Below are positions 45,185-52,931 of a stretch of DNA of 64,000 nt, piece after piece. The translations under genes were made by a program, and so were the position numbers. Position 1 is the first letter of the stretch; each line of letters begins with the position of its first letter. The stretch covers positions 308,501 to 372,500 of the forward strand of contig NZ_CP018049.1 of NCBI RefSeq assembly GCF_002934065.1, read 5' to 3'. The notes under the pieces were generated by a model. That model was not told the origin of the DNA. It made no database searches and saw only the letters and a list, made by a program, of their open reading frames with translations. The DNA is from Pseudomonas orientalis. Its GTDB lineage: Bacteria; Pseudomonadota; Gammaproteobacteria; Pseudomonadales; Pseudomonadaceae.

Positions 45185-46372
45185 TTAATTGCGCTGGGCC
45201 AGCACCATCAAGTTGCGTGGCGTGAGGCTCGGTTCACAGAAGCTGCCCACCTCGACGTTGTAACCCTGCTCCATCAGGAACAGGGCCCGATCCAGCACCA
45301 GCCATAATTCCAGCGGGCGACGAAACAGGCCTCTGACCAATTCCAGGTTTCGTACTTCGGCCAGGCGCCGCCAGCCATGGGCTTCCAGCGCCAGCCAATC
45401 TTGATCACCTGTGGATAAACCCTTGAGGCGTGCCAGCTCCCGGCAATATTCAGCGAAAGATTTATCCAGCCATTTGGCGGGCAGGGAGGGCGTGGGCAGG
45501 TAGTCGTCGCATCCGCGCAGTTGTCGTTGCAGGCGGTCAAAGCCCAGGCGCCGGGCCATGGAGGTATCGCGTTGCTGGCGTACGCGGTTGCCGGCGGTGA
45601 CGGTTTCGCTCAGCGGCAGGCCCAGGTCATCGATTGACAGTTGCAGTGCAGAGGCGCGCCCGGTCGCGGACAGCGCTTGATAGTGGTCCGCGTTGATGCG
45701 GTTATAGCAGCACGGTGCCAGCGCCAGTTGTTTGCAGCGGGCAGCGCTGGCCAGTTGCAGCATGCGCACGTGGAGGTCGCCACAGGCGTGCAGGGCGACT
45801 GGTGTGTGTTCGGCGCTGATCGTGACCTCTGCCATCACGTCTTGCAGGCGATGGGTGACGGGCAAACCGTGGTGATCGCTCAAGGCTTTGCCTGAGGCGA
45901 TCAGGGCCGGATCATATTCCAGGCAGGTCAGTTGTTGGCCAGGTTGCAGCAGGCGGCGGCCGAGGTGGCCTTTGCCGGCGCACCAGTCCAGCCAGTGGTT
46001 GGGCGTTACGGCAAAACTCAGGGCGGCGCCGAAGGCTTCGATCTGTTGCCATTTACGCCCCGGAACGTCGACATTCAGGCGATGGCCTGCAGGTGCAAGC
46101 GCGTGGGTCGGCAACTTATCCACAGTGCCCAGGCGCAGCGCCAGGGCCGCCAGTTGTGGAAAAGGCGCGGGCGCCGGCAGGTCGTGGGGATGATTGTGAC
46201 TGGCTTCGGCGTCTTCCAGCGAGCGCTGGCGTAGCCACTGGGATAATGCGGGATGCTCGTTTTCCCAGGGTAATTGCAGGTGGGTGAAGGGCCGTGGTCG
46301 CCACAGCCCCTGGTGCTCGATCAGATACGCATCCAGTGCCTGGAAGCGTGCCTCAACGTCCTTGGCACGCAT
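45185..46372 (-). CDS. SAM-dependent methyltransferase domain protein
   Basis: A 395-aa protein with a central Rossmann methyltransferase domain: WLDWCAGKGHLGRRLL (motif I, GKG) and CLEYDPALIASGKAL (acidic loop), then VALHACGDLHVRML and LALAPCCYNR. The HACGDL/PCCY pattern is shared with METTL25/RRNAD1-type and related uncharacterised methyltransferases. The N-terminal ~120 residues and C-terminal ~130 residues have no recognised domain. Target unknown; RNA is possible. Its start overlaps the end of the upstream ABC permease gene by 20 bp. Confidence 0.75.
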   Translation of the reverse strand: MRAKDVEARFQALDAYLIEHQGLWRPRPFTHLQLPWENEHPALSQWLRQRSLEDAEASHNHPHDLPAPAPFPQLAALALRLGTVDKLPTHALAPAGHRLNVDVPGRKWQQIEAFGAALSFAVTPNHWLDWCAGKGHLGRRLLQPGQQLTCLEYDPALIASGKALSDHHGLPVTHRLQDVMAEVTISAEHTPVALHACGDLHVRMLQLASAARCKQLALAPCCYNRINADHYQALSATGRASALQLSIDDLGLPLSETVTAGNRVRQQRDTSMARRLGFDRLQRQLRGCDDYLPTPSLPAKWLDKSFAEYCRELARLKGLSTGDQDWLALEAHGWRRLAEVRNLELVRGLFRRPLELWLVLDRALFLMEQGYNVEVGSFCEPSLTPRNLMVLAQRN

Positions 46373-47084
46373 CGACGCGCAGCCATTTTTCCAGCAGTTT
46401 GAAACCGCGCACCAGCACGTAGGCCATCAACAGGTAGAACAGCCCGGCCGCGAAGAAGATCTCCACCGGCAAGTAGGTGCGCGCGATGATGGTCCGGGCC
46501 ATGCCGGTCAGTTCCAGCAAGGTCACGGTGCTGGCCAGGGCGCTGGCCTTGAGCATCAGGATCACTTCGTTGCTATAGGCCGGCAGGCCGATACGCGAGG
46601 CGCGGGGCAGGATGATGTAGAACAGCGTCTTGGGCCTGGACATGCCCAGGGCGCGAGCGGCTTCGATCTCGCCTGGGGGAATGGCCTGGATCGCACCGCG
46701 CAGGATTTCAGCGATATAGGCGGCGGTGTGCAGGGTCATGGTGGCCGTGGCGCACCAGAACGGATCGCGCAGGTAGGGCCACATGAAGCTGTGGCGCACG
46801 GCGTCGAACTGCGCCAGGCCGTAATAGACCAGGAACAACTGCACCAGCAACGGCGTGCCACGGAAGAAGAAAATGTAGCCATAGGGCAGGGCGCTCACGT
46901 ACCAGCGGCGCGAAGACCGAGCGATGCCGAGCGGGATCGCCAGCAACAGGCCGGCAATCACGGCGATCGCCACCAGCTCCAGGGTCAGGGTTGCGCCCTG
47001 GGCCAATTTAGGCAGCCACTTGATGATCACGGCCCAGTTCAGGCCCAGGTCGAAATGCGACAGCCAGCTGTAATCACCGCTCAT
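46353..47084 (-). CDS. Amino-acid ABC transporter permease (HisM/AotM-like)
   Basis: A 243-aa inner-membrane permease of the HisMQ family. It has about five transmembrane helices and the EAA loop IPPGEIEAARALGMSRPKTLF. The start at 47084 (MSGDYSWLSHFDLGLNWAVI) overlaps the stop of the partner permease by 4 bp; the open frame runs on to 47462 but that part shadows the partner gene. Works with the ATPase and binding protein encoded upstream to import lysine/arginine/ornithine/histidine-type amino acids. Confidence 0.9.
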   Translation of the reverse strand: MSGDYSWLSHFDLGLNWAVIIKWLPKLAQGATLTLELVAIAVIAGLLLAIPLGIARSSRRWYVSALPYGYIFFFRGTPLLVQLFLVYYGLAQFDAVRHSFMWPYLRDPFWCATATMTLHTAAYIAEILRGAIQAIPPGEIEAARALGMSRPKTLFYIILPRASRIGLPAYSNEVILMLKASALASTVTLLELTGMARTIIARTYLPVEIFFAAGLFYLLMAYVLVRGFKLLEKWLRVDACQGR

Positions 47085-47776
47085 TGGGCGCTCCTTGCAA
47101 AGCCGCGGGCGGCGCGTTTTTCCAGGAAGTGCATGCTGGTCATGGCCAATACGGTCAGGCCCAGGTACATGAATGCGGCGACCATGAAGAAGGTGAACGG
47201 CTGCTTGGTCACGGTCACGCCGATCTGCGCGTGGCGCATGATTTCTTCCAGGCCGATCACTGACACCAGTGCAGTGTCCTTCATCAGGATCATGAACAGG
47301 TTGCCCAGGCCCGGCAGGGCGATGCGCCACATCTGCGGCATGATCAGTCGCGTGAAAATCCGGAATTTCGACAGCCCCAATGCCACACCGGCTTCGCGGT
47401 GGCCCTTGGGAATGGCGAGGATCGCGCCACGGAACACTTCCGTGGCGTAGGCGCCAAAGCACAGGCCCAGGGCGATGACCCCGGCGGCAAAGGCGCTCAG
47501 GGAAAGGTCGGGGTTACCAAAAAACTCCCCGAGGGCGCGCATCAGGTTGACGGTGCCGAAATAAATCAGCAGCACCCACAGCAGTTCGGGAATACCGCGA
47601 ACGATGGTCGAATAGGTACCACCCAGCCATTGCAGCGGCTTGTACGGTGAAGTCTTGGCCAGGGCGCCGGCCAGACCCAGCACCAGCCCCAGGCACAGGG
47701 CCGTGAGCGCCAGTTTGACGGTCATCAGCGCGCCGGCGGCAAGCGCCGGGCCGAATCCGTAGAGATCGAAATTCAT
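47081..47776 (-). CDS. Amino-acid ABC transporter permease (HisQ/AotQ-like)
   Basis: A 231-aa permease of the HisMQ family starting MNFDLYGFGPALAAGALMTV. The EAA loop is IPKGHREAGVALGLSKFRIF, with typical FRGTPLL-like IVRGIPELLWVLLIYFG earlier. It forms a heterodimer with the overlapping HisM-like partner. Located 74 bp after the binding-protein gene. Confidence 0.9.
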   Translation of the reverse strand: MNFDLYGFGPALAAGALMTVKLALTALCLGLVLGLAGALAKTSPYKPLQWLGGTYSTIVRGIPELLWVLLIYFGTVNLMRALGEFFGNPDLSLSAFAAGVIALGLCFGAYATEVFRGAILAIPKGHREAGVALGLSKFRIFTRLIMPQMWRIALPGLGNLFMILMKDTALVSVIGLEEIMRHAQIGVTVTKQPFTFFMVAAFMYLGLTVLAMTSMHFLEKRAARGFARSAQ

Positions 47777-47850
47777 GGTGTTTTCATATCGCGGCAGGCA
47801 TTGCTGAAAGCCGACGCGCTCAGGTGAGCGCGCCGGGCAGGCCGTTCAGA

Positions 47851-48603
47851 TCATTCGATGCTGAACGGGAAGTACTTGTCGTTGATCTTCTTGTAGGTGC
47901 CGTCTGCCTTGATCTCTGCCAGGGCTTTGTTCAGGCGCTCGCGCAGCGGGTCGCCCTTGCGTACGGCGATGCCGATCTTGTCGCTCTCTACCACCGGGTC
48001 GCCCTTGAATTCATAGGCCGAACCGTCTTTGCTCTTGAGCCATTCGTACTGCACGTACTTATCGGCCAGGATGCCGTCGAGGCGGCCGGACGTCAGGTCG
48101 AGGTAGGCGTTTTCCTGGGTGTCATACAGCTTGGCCTCGGTGTCGGGCAGCTTGTCTTCCAGGTAGGTACCGGCCAGCGTTGCACGTTGTGCACCGATCA
48201 CCTTGCCCTTGAGGTAGGCGGCGTCGGTCTTGAAATCCGCCGTGGCTTTGGGCGCAATGAACTGCAGCTTGTTGGAGTAGTACGGGTCGGTAAAGTCGAC
48301 GGCCTGCTTGCGCTCATCGGTGATGGACAGCGAGGACACCAGGAAGTCGAACTTCTTGGCGTTCAGGGCCGGGATGATGCCGTCCCAGTCGGACACATAC
48401 ACGTCGCACTTCTCGACTTTCATCTTGGCGCACAGGGCGTCGCCGATGTCCTTGTCGAAACCGACGACATTGCCGCTGGCGTCTTTATTGTTGAAGGGCG
48501 GGTAGGCCGCTTCGATCCCCATCTTCAAGGTTTCCGCCATGGCCGTGGCGCTGAACGCCATCGAGACGGCCGCGGCCAGAAGGAATTTTTTATAGGTCTG
48601 CAT
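47851..48603 (-). CDS. Periplasmic basic amino-acid-binding protein (HisJ/ArgT/AotJ family)
   Basis: A 250-aa family 3 solute-binding protein. Signal peptide MQTYKKFLLAAAVSMAFSATAMA, then ETLKMGIEAAYPPFNNKDASG, GFDKDIGDALCAKMKVEKCD (two cysteines that probably form the disulfide typical of HisJ/ArgT), SLSITDERKQAVDFTDPYY and GRLDGILADKY. The family binds lysine, arginine, ornithine or histidine. Order ATPase-binding protein-Q-M is conserved for this transporter type. Confidence 0.92.
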   Translation of the reverse strand: MQTYKKFLLAAAVSMAFSATAMAETLKMGIEAAYPPFNNKDASGNVVGFDKDIGDALCAKMKVEKCDVYVSDWDGIIPALNAKKFDFLVSSLSITDERKQAVDFTDPYYSNKLQFIAPKATADFKTDAAYLKGKVIGAQRATLAGTYLEDKLPDTEAKLYDTQENAYLDLTSGRLDGILADKYVQYEWLKSKDGSAYEFKGDPVVESDKIGIAVRKGDPLRERLNKALAEIKADGTYKKINDKYFPFSIE

Positions 48604-48616
48604 GCATGTTGCTCCG

Positions 48617-49390
48617 TTAGCGGTTGCTGGACATGAATTGTTTGCAGCGCGCCGAAAGCGGGTTGTCGAACACCTGCTGTGGCGATCCTTGCTCTTCGAC
48701 CAGGCCCTGGTGCAGGAACACCACTTCGCTGGACACTTGGCGGGCGAAGCCCATTTCGTGGGTGACCAGCAGCATGGTGCGGCCTTCTTCGGCCAGCGCG
48801 CGGATCACATTAAGTACTTCCTGGACCATTTCCGGGTCAAGCGCCGACGTCGGCTCATCGAACAGAATGACTTTAGGCTGCATGGCCAACGTCCGCGCAA
48901 TGGCGGCGCGTTGTTGCTGGCCACCGGACAGTTGCGCAGGGTAGGCGTGACGCTTGTCAGCGATGCCGACTTTGGCCAGCAGGGCTTCGGCCACTTCTGT
49001 CGCCTCGGCCTTGCTCTGGCCGAGTACACGGCGAGGCGCCTCGATGATGTTGTCGAGGATGCTCATGTGCGGCCACAGGTTAAAGTTTTGAAACACAAAA
49101 CCGATTTCGCTGCGCAGGCGGTTGATCTGCTTGCCGTCGGCGGCAAACAATTCGCCGTTTTTCGCGGCCTTGAGCTTGAGTTCTTCACCGGCCACCAGGA
49201 TCTGCCCCTGGTGCGGGTTTTCGAGCAGGTTAATGCAGCGCAGGAAGGTGGACTTGCCGGAGCCGGAGGAACCCAGGATCGAGATCACATCGCCGTCGCG
49301 AGCGGTCAGCGAGATACCTTTGAGTACCTCCAGCTCACCATAGCGTTTATGCAAGTTGCGGATTTCAAGCGCGGGCGTGGCCTCGGCCAT
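48617..49390 (-). CDS. Amino-acid ABC transporter ATP-binding protein (HisP/AotP-like)
   Basis: A 257-aa ABC ATPase. Walker A SILGSSGSGKSTFLRC, Q-loop FVFQNFNLWPHMSIL, signature LSGGQQQRAAIARTL, Walker B KVILFDEPTSALDPEM and the H-loop VTHEMGF. The insertion ELKLKAAKNGELFAADGKQI is typical of HisP-group proteins. First gene of the four-gene transporter operon (ATPase, binding protein, Q, M). Confidence 0.93.
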   Translation of the reverse strand: MAEATPALEIRNLHKRYGELEVLKGISLTARDGDVISILGSSGSGKSTFLRCINLLENPHQGQILVAGEELKLKAAKNGELFAADGKQINRLRSEIGFVFQNFNLWPHMSILDNIIEAPRRVLGQSKAEATEVAEALLAKVGIADKRHAYPAQLSGGQQQRAAIARTLAMQPKVILFDEPTSALDPEMVQEVLNVIRALAEEGRTMLLVTHEMGFARQVSSEVVFLHQGLVEEQGSPQQVFDNPLSARCKQFMSSNR

Positions 49391-49946
49391 GTGCGGTCCT
49401 CATTGTGTTCGTTGCGATCTTCGCTGTTGGGCCGCCTTCCTGGCGAGGCGCCAAGCTAGCATAGCGTTTGGATGACAGCCAACAGCGCTGCGGACGGTTA
49501 ACGGGTGGTCTGCGGCAGGGTGTCGCATCGGCACAGCGGCGTGTCGCGCCATCTACAACCGAACAGACGTTTGAACCCGGAGCATCTACAGGCTTCGCGT
49601 AAAAAAGGGCGCGATGGTGCCAGCTTTGGGCAGGTGTTGGAAGGGTTAACCGGGCAAACGGCGCTTATCAGCACTTTAATGGAGCGTCACGCACTTTCTG
49701 TGTGTGTTTTTGGTGCACCTTTCCGTCTGCAAGGTGAGTCGCACGGTAACGCTATAGCGGAATGCCATTGTTCTCAAAGACTTGCGATCACTACTGAATT
49801 TTCCTACAGCCCACGTCAACTGTGCCTTTGTAACATTTTGGCGCAAATCTTGCGTAAAAAATAAAGAACGCCCTGTTGGTTTCTTTTCACGAGAAAGACC
49901 GCAGGCCCGGCGAACCGTTTTCGCAATTCCTCGCAAAGGTGTGTCA
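49391..49946. promoter_or_regulatory. Divergent region between the amino-acid transporter operon and gabP
   Basis: 556 bp with no credible gene. An open frame at 49505-49864 has no family features and poor codon usage. The region must hold promoters for both flanks. Near gabP a sigma-54-like -24/-12 element is present (separate entry). The A-rich stretch 49855-49872 and RBS AAAGG at 49935-49939 lie between it and the ATG. Confidence 0.5.
49838..49854 (+). promoter_or_regulatory. Sigma-54-like (-24/-12) promoter of gabP
   Basis: TTGGCGCAAATCTTGCG fits the RpoN consensus YTGGCACGRNNNTTGCW: GG (49840-49841) and GC (49852-49853) are separated by exactly 10 bp, and both TTGG and TTGC cores are intact. 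It lies about 95 bp before the gabP ATG. Nitrogen control of GABA uptake would make biological sense. Confidence 0.6.
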
Positions 49947-51338
49947 ATGAGTAGTACGCAAAGCTCCAATGACCTCGAACAGGGGCTCAAACCGCGGCAT
50001 GTCACCATGCTGTCGATTGCCGGTGTTATCGGTGCCGGTTTGTTTGTCGGCTCCGGCCACGCGATAGCCGCCGCCGGCCCGGCCGTACTGCTGGCCTATG
50101 CGGCTGCCGGTACGCTGGTGGTCTTGGTGATGCGCATGCTGGCCGAGATGGCGGTTGCGTCGCCGGACACCGGCTCATTCTCGACTTACGCCGACCGCGC
50201 AATCGGCCACTGGGCCGGGTTCACCATCGGCTGGTTGTACTGGTGGTTCTGGGTGCTGGTGATTCCGCTGGAAGCCAACGCGGCGGCGACCATCCTGCAT
50301 GCCTGGTTCCCAGACGTTGCGATCTGGGCCTTTACCCTGATCATTACCTTGCTGCTGACCGCGACCAACCTGTTCAGTGTGAAGAACTACGGTGAGTTCG
50401 AGTTCTGGTTTGCGCTGATCAAGGTCGTGGCGATCGTGGGCTTCGTTATCCTCGGCCTGGCGGCGATTTTCGGCTTGCTGCCCACCAGCCAGGTCAGCGG
50501 CGTATCGCACCTGTTCGACACCCAGGGCTTTATGCCGAACGGCATGGGCGCGGTGCTGGCGGCGATCCTGACCACCATGTTCTCGTTCATGGGCACTGAG
50601 ATCGTCACCATTGCCGCCGCGGAGTCGAAGAATCCCGGCCAGCAAATCACCAAGGCCACCAACTCGGTGATCTGGCGGATTGGTTTGTTCTATCTCTTGT
50701 CGATCTTCATCGTCGTGTCCCTGGTGCCGTGGAATGATCCGACACTGGCTGCCGTGGGTTCCTACCAGACCGTGCTCGAGCGCATGGGCATCCCGAACGC
50801 CAAGCTGATCGTCGACCTGGTGGTATTGGTTGCCGTGACCAGTTGCCTCAACTCGGCGCTGTACACCGCCTCGCGCATGCTGTTCTCCCTGGGTCGTCGT
50901 GGTGATGCCCCGGCTGTGGCCAAGCGCACCAATAAAAGCGGTACGCCTTACTGGGCGGTGCTGCTGTCCACCGGCGCTGCGTTCCTGGCGGTATTTGCCA
51001 ACTATGTGGCACCGGCGGCGGTCTTTGAATTCCTGCTGGCCAGTTCCGGCGCCATTGCCCTGCTGGTGTACCTGGTGATTGCGGTGTCGCAACTGCGCAT
51101 GCGTCAGAAGCGTATGGCGGCGGGTGAAAAGATTGTCTTCAAGATGTGGCTGTTCCCGGGCCTGACCTACGCGGTGATGGTGTTTATCGTCGGTACGTTG
51201 ACCATCATGCTGTTCCAGGAAGCCCATCGTGTGGAGATCATCGCGACGGGCATTCTGAGCTTGCTGGTGGTGTTGGCGGGGCTGTTTGTAGCCAGTCGTC
51301 GCAAGGCCCAGAGAGCCGGCGCTCCCGTACTGAACTGA
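49947..51338 (+). CDS. gabP: GABA permease (APC family)
   Basis: A 463-aa amino-acid/polyamine/organocation transporter with 12 hydrophobic segments. It starts MSSTQSSNDLEQGLKPRHVT and continues MLSIAGVIGAGLFVGSGHAI (the TM1 GVIGAGLFVG motif). The IWxxFEFWFALIK-type sequence YGEFEFWFALIKVVAIVGFV and ESKNPGQQITKATNSVIWRI are typical of GabP/AAT permeases. The assignment to GABA rests on overall resemblance to GabP rather than a diagnostic residue. The open frame extends to 49782 but the ATG at 49947 gives the family N-terminus. Its last ~130 bp are copied three more times downstream. Confidence 0.82.
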   Translation: MSSTQSSNDLEQGLKPRHVTMLSIAGVIGAGLFVGSGHAIAAAGPAVLLAYAAAGTLVVLVMRMLAEMAVASPDTGSFSTYADRAIGHWAGFTIGWLYWWFWVLVIPLEANAAATILHAWFPDVAIWAFTLIITLLLTATNLFSVKNYGEFEFWFALIKVVAIVGFVILGLAAIFGLLPTSQVSGVSHLFDTQGFMPNGMGAVLAAILTTMFSFMGTEIVTIAAAESKNPGQQITKATNSVIWRIGLFYLLSIFIVVSLVPWNDPTLAAVGSYQTVLERMGIPNAKLIVDLVVLVAVTSCLNSALYTASRMLFSLGRRGDAPAVAKRTNKSGTPYWAVLLSTGAAFLAVFANYVAPAAVFEFLLASSGAIALLVYLVIAVSQLRMRQKRMAAGEKIVFKMWLFPGLTYAVMVFIVGTLTIMLFQEAHRVEIIATGILSLLVVLAGLFVASRRKAQRAGAPVLN

Positions 51339-51355
51339 CAAAATGTAGATCAAAA

Positions 51356-51445
51356 CGTGGGAGGGGGCTTGCCCCCGATAGCGGTGGGTCAGTTGACAAA
51401 TAAGTGACTGACCCACTGCCATCGGGGGCAAGCCCCCTCCCACAT
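51356..51445. repeat. REPIN 1 of the array
   Basis: Inverted arms CGTGGGAGGGGGCTTGCCCC and GGCAAGCCCCCTCCCACA, 18 bp after the gabP stop. The spacer is itself partly palindromic (GGTGGGTCAGTTGAC ... TGACTGACCCACTGCC). This is probably the ancestral copy. Confidence 0.92.
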
Positions 51446-51658
51446 TTGATATGCGTCAGCCTGCTGAATTCGTCAGGGCTTGGGATGCGGCGATTCGATC
51501 CACGCCAATGAACGGCGGCGGGTGAGCTGTTCCAGGAAGCTCATCGCGACGGGCGTTCTGAGCTTGCTGGTGGTGTTGGCGGGGCTGTTTGTAGCCAGTC
51601 GCCGCAAGGCCCAGAGAGCCGGCGCTCCCGTGCTGAACTGACAACATGTAGATCAAAA

Positions 51659-51748
51659 TGTGGGAGGGGGCTTGCCCCCGATAGCGGTGGGTCAGTTGAC
51701 AAATAGGTGACTGACCCACTGCCATCGGGGGCAAGCCCCCTCCCACAT
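51659..51748. repeat. REPIN 2 of the array
   Basis: Arms TGTGGGAGGGGGCTTGCC and GGCAAGCCCCCTCCCACA; spacer nearly identical to REPIN 1 (AATAGGTGA for AATAAGTGA). Confidence 0.92.
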
Positions 51749-51960
51749 TTGATATGCGTCAGTCTGCTGAATTCGTCAGCGCTTGGGATGCGGCGACTCG
51801 ATCCACGCCAATGTACGGCGGCGGGTGAGCTGTTCCAGGAAGCTCATCGCGACGGGCATTCTGAGCTTGCTGGTGGTGTTGGCGGGGCTGTTTGTAGCCA
51901 GTCGCCGCAAGGCCCAGAAAGCCGGCGCTCCCATACTGAACTGACAAAATGCAGATCAAA

Positions 51961-52051
51961 ATGTGGGAGGGGGCTTGCCCCCGATAGCGGTGGGTCAGTT
52001 GACAAATAAGTGACTGACACACTGCCATCGGGGGCAAGCCCCCTCCCACAT
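51961..52051. repeat. REPIN 3 of the array
   Basis: Arms ATGTGGGAGGGGGCTTGC and GCAAGCCCCCTCCCACAT; the spacer differs from REPIN 1 by GACACACTG in place of GACCCACTG. Confidence 0.92.
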
Positions 52052-52276
52052 TTGTATGTGTCAGTCTGCTGAATTCGTCAGCGCTTGGGATGCGGCGATT
52101 CGATCCACGCCAATGTACGGCGGCGGGTGAGCTGTTCCAGGAAGCCCATCGGGTGGAGATCATCGCGACGGGCGTTCTGAGCTTGCTGGTGGTGTTGGCG
52201 GGGCTGTTTGTAGCCAGTCGTCGCAAGGCCCAGGGAGCCGGCGCTCCCGTACTGAACTGACAAGATGTAGATCAAA

Positions 52277-52368
52277 ATGTGGGAGGGGGCTTGCCCCCGA
52301 TAGCGGTGGGTCAGTTAACAAATAAGTGACTGACACACTGCCATCGGGGGCAAGCCCCCTTCCAACAT
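52277..52368. repeat. REPIN 4 of the array
   Basis: Arms ATGTGGGAGGGGGCTTGC and GCAAGCCCCCTTCCAACAT; the right arm has a base change and a one-base insertion relative to the others, so the outer stem is weaker. It ends 10 bp before the stop of the small gene. Confidence 0.9.
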
Positions 52369-52378
52369 TTGGTATGTG

Positions 52379-52792
52379 TCAGTCTGCTGAGTTTGCCAGC
52401 GCTTGGGATGCGGCGACGTAGTCCGCCTGGAACTGCGGCGATTCGACCCACGCCAATGCGGCTGCCTCGTCATCGCTGTCGGTGGCCCATTGCCGATATT
52501 CAATCAGCGCGGCCAGGATAAAGTCGGTCGCTTCCTCTTCGCCTTCCTGTTCCAGCACCAGCGCCAGCAGCGGGTGCGCGAGGAATACCGCACACAGCGC
52601 CTGCTGGCTGGTTTCGCCCGCCGTGCGCATCTCCACGAACAGCTCGGTCAAGTCCACTGACTCAAGGTCGATACGTCTGTCGTCGCCGGCGAATGCGTCC
52701 GGCTTGGTGGCGACGGCGCGCTGGGTACGGTTTTGCTTGGCCTTGGTTTTTGCCCGCTGGGCGCGTTTTTGCTGCTTGTTTGGCGAGGCCAT
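52379..52792 (-). CDS. Small acidic protein of unknown function
   Basis: A 137-aa protein: a strongly basic N-terminus (MASPNKQQKRAQRAKTKAKQ) followed by an acidic helical body (LVLEQEGEEEATDFILAALI, ESPQFQADYVAASQALANSA). No signal peptide or transmembrane helix. The basic tail suggests RNA, ribosome or DNA contact, but this is inference; I do not recognise the family. ATG at 52792 is preferred (AAGGA 11 bp upstream) over GTG at 52801. The 3' end of this gene is the second component of the tandem array downstream. Confidence 0.65.
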   Translation of the reverse strand: MASPNKQQKRAQRAKTKAKQNRTQRAVATKPDAFAGDDRRIDLESVDLTELFVEMRTAGETSQQALCAVFLAHPLLALVLEQEGEEEATDFILAALIEYRQWATDSDDEAAALAWVESPQFQADYVAASQALANSAD

Positions 52793-52931
52793 GGGCGTCA
52801 CGTCCTTGGGTTGGGGCAGGTATTGAAGCGCAGGTTGGGGGAAATCCCAAGCAGGTTTGCTCGCTCATCCAACTCGACCACCGGGCAATAGATGAATAGG
52901 CTTGGCTTTCGCCACCTGCCAGAGCGTCTTC

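Larger units (their letters stand above)
51339..52378. repeat. Tandem array: four REPINs joined to duplicated 3' ends of both flanking genes
   Basis: After the gabP stop, the sequence runs REPIN (51356-51445), then a ~55-bp copy of the 3' end of the small gene at 52379 (51456-51510), a 15-bp junction, and a ~116-bp copy of the gabP 3' end (51526-51641). This unit repeats: REPIN 51659-51748, fragment 51763-51813, gabP-end 51829-51944; REPIN 51961-52051, fragment 52066-52115, gabP-end 52131-52260; REPIN 52277-52368, then the true small-gene end. Successive REPINs are 303, 303 and 316 bp apart. ORFs reading through the array are not genes. Confidence 0.92.

Noticed and set aside
49505..49864. 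A 119-codon open frame before gabP
   Set aside because: Poor codon usage, no RBS, overlaps the probable sigma-54 promoter.
51456..52226. Two open frames (51456-51746 and 51759-52226, minus strand) in the REPIN array
   Set aside because: They are translations through duplicated gene ends and REPIN arms and repeat each other; no RBS and no independent coding content.
51339..52378. CRISPR-like periodicity
   Set aside because: Repeat period is ~303 bp and the whole unit is repeated, without short repeats, unique spacers or cas genes.
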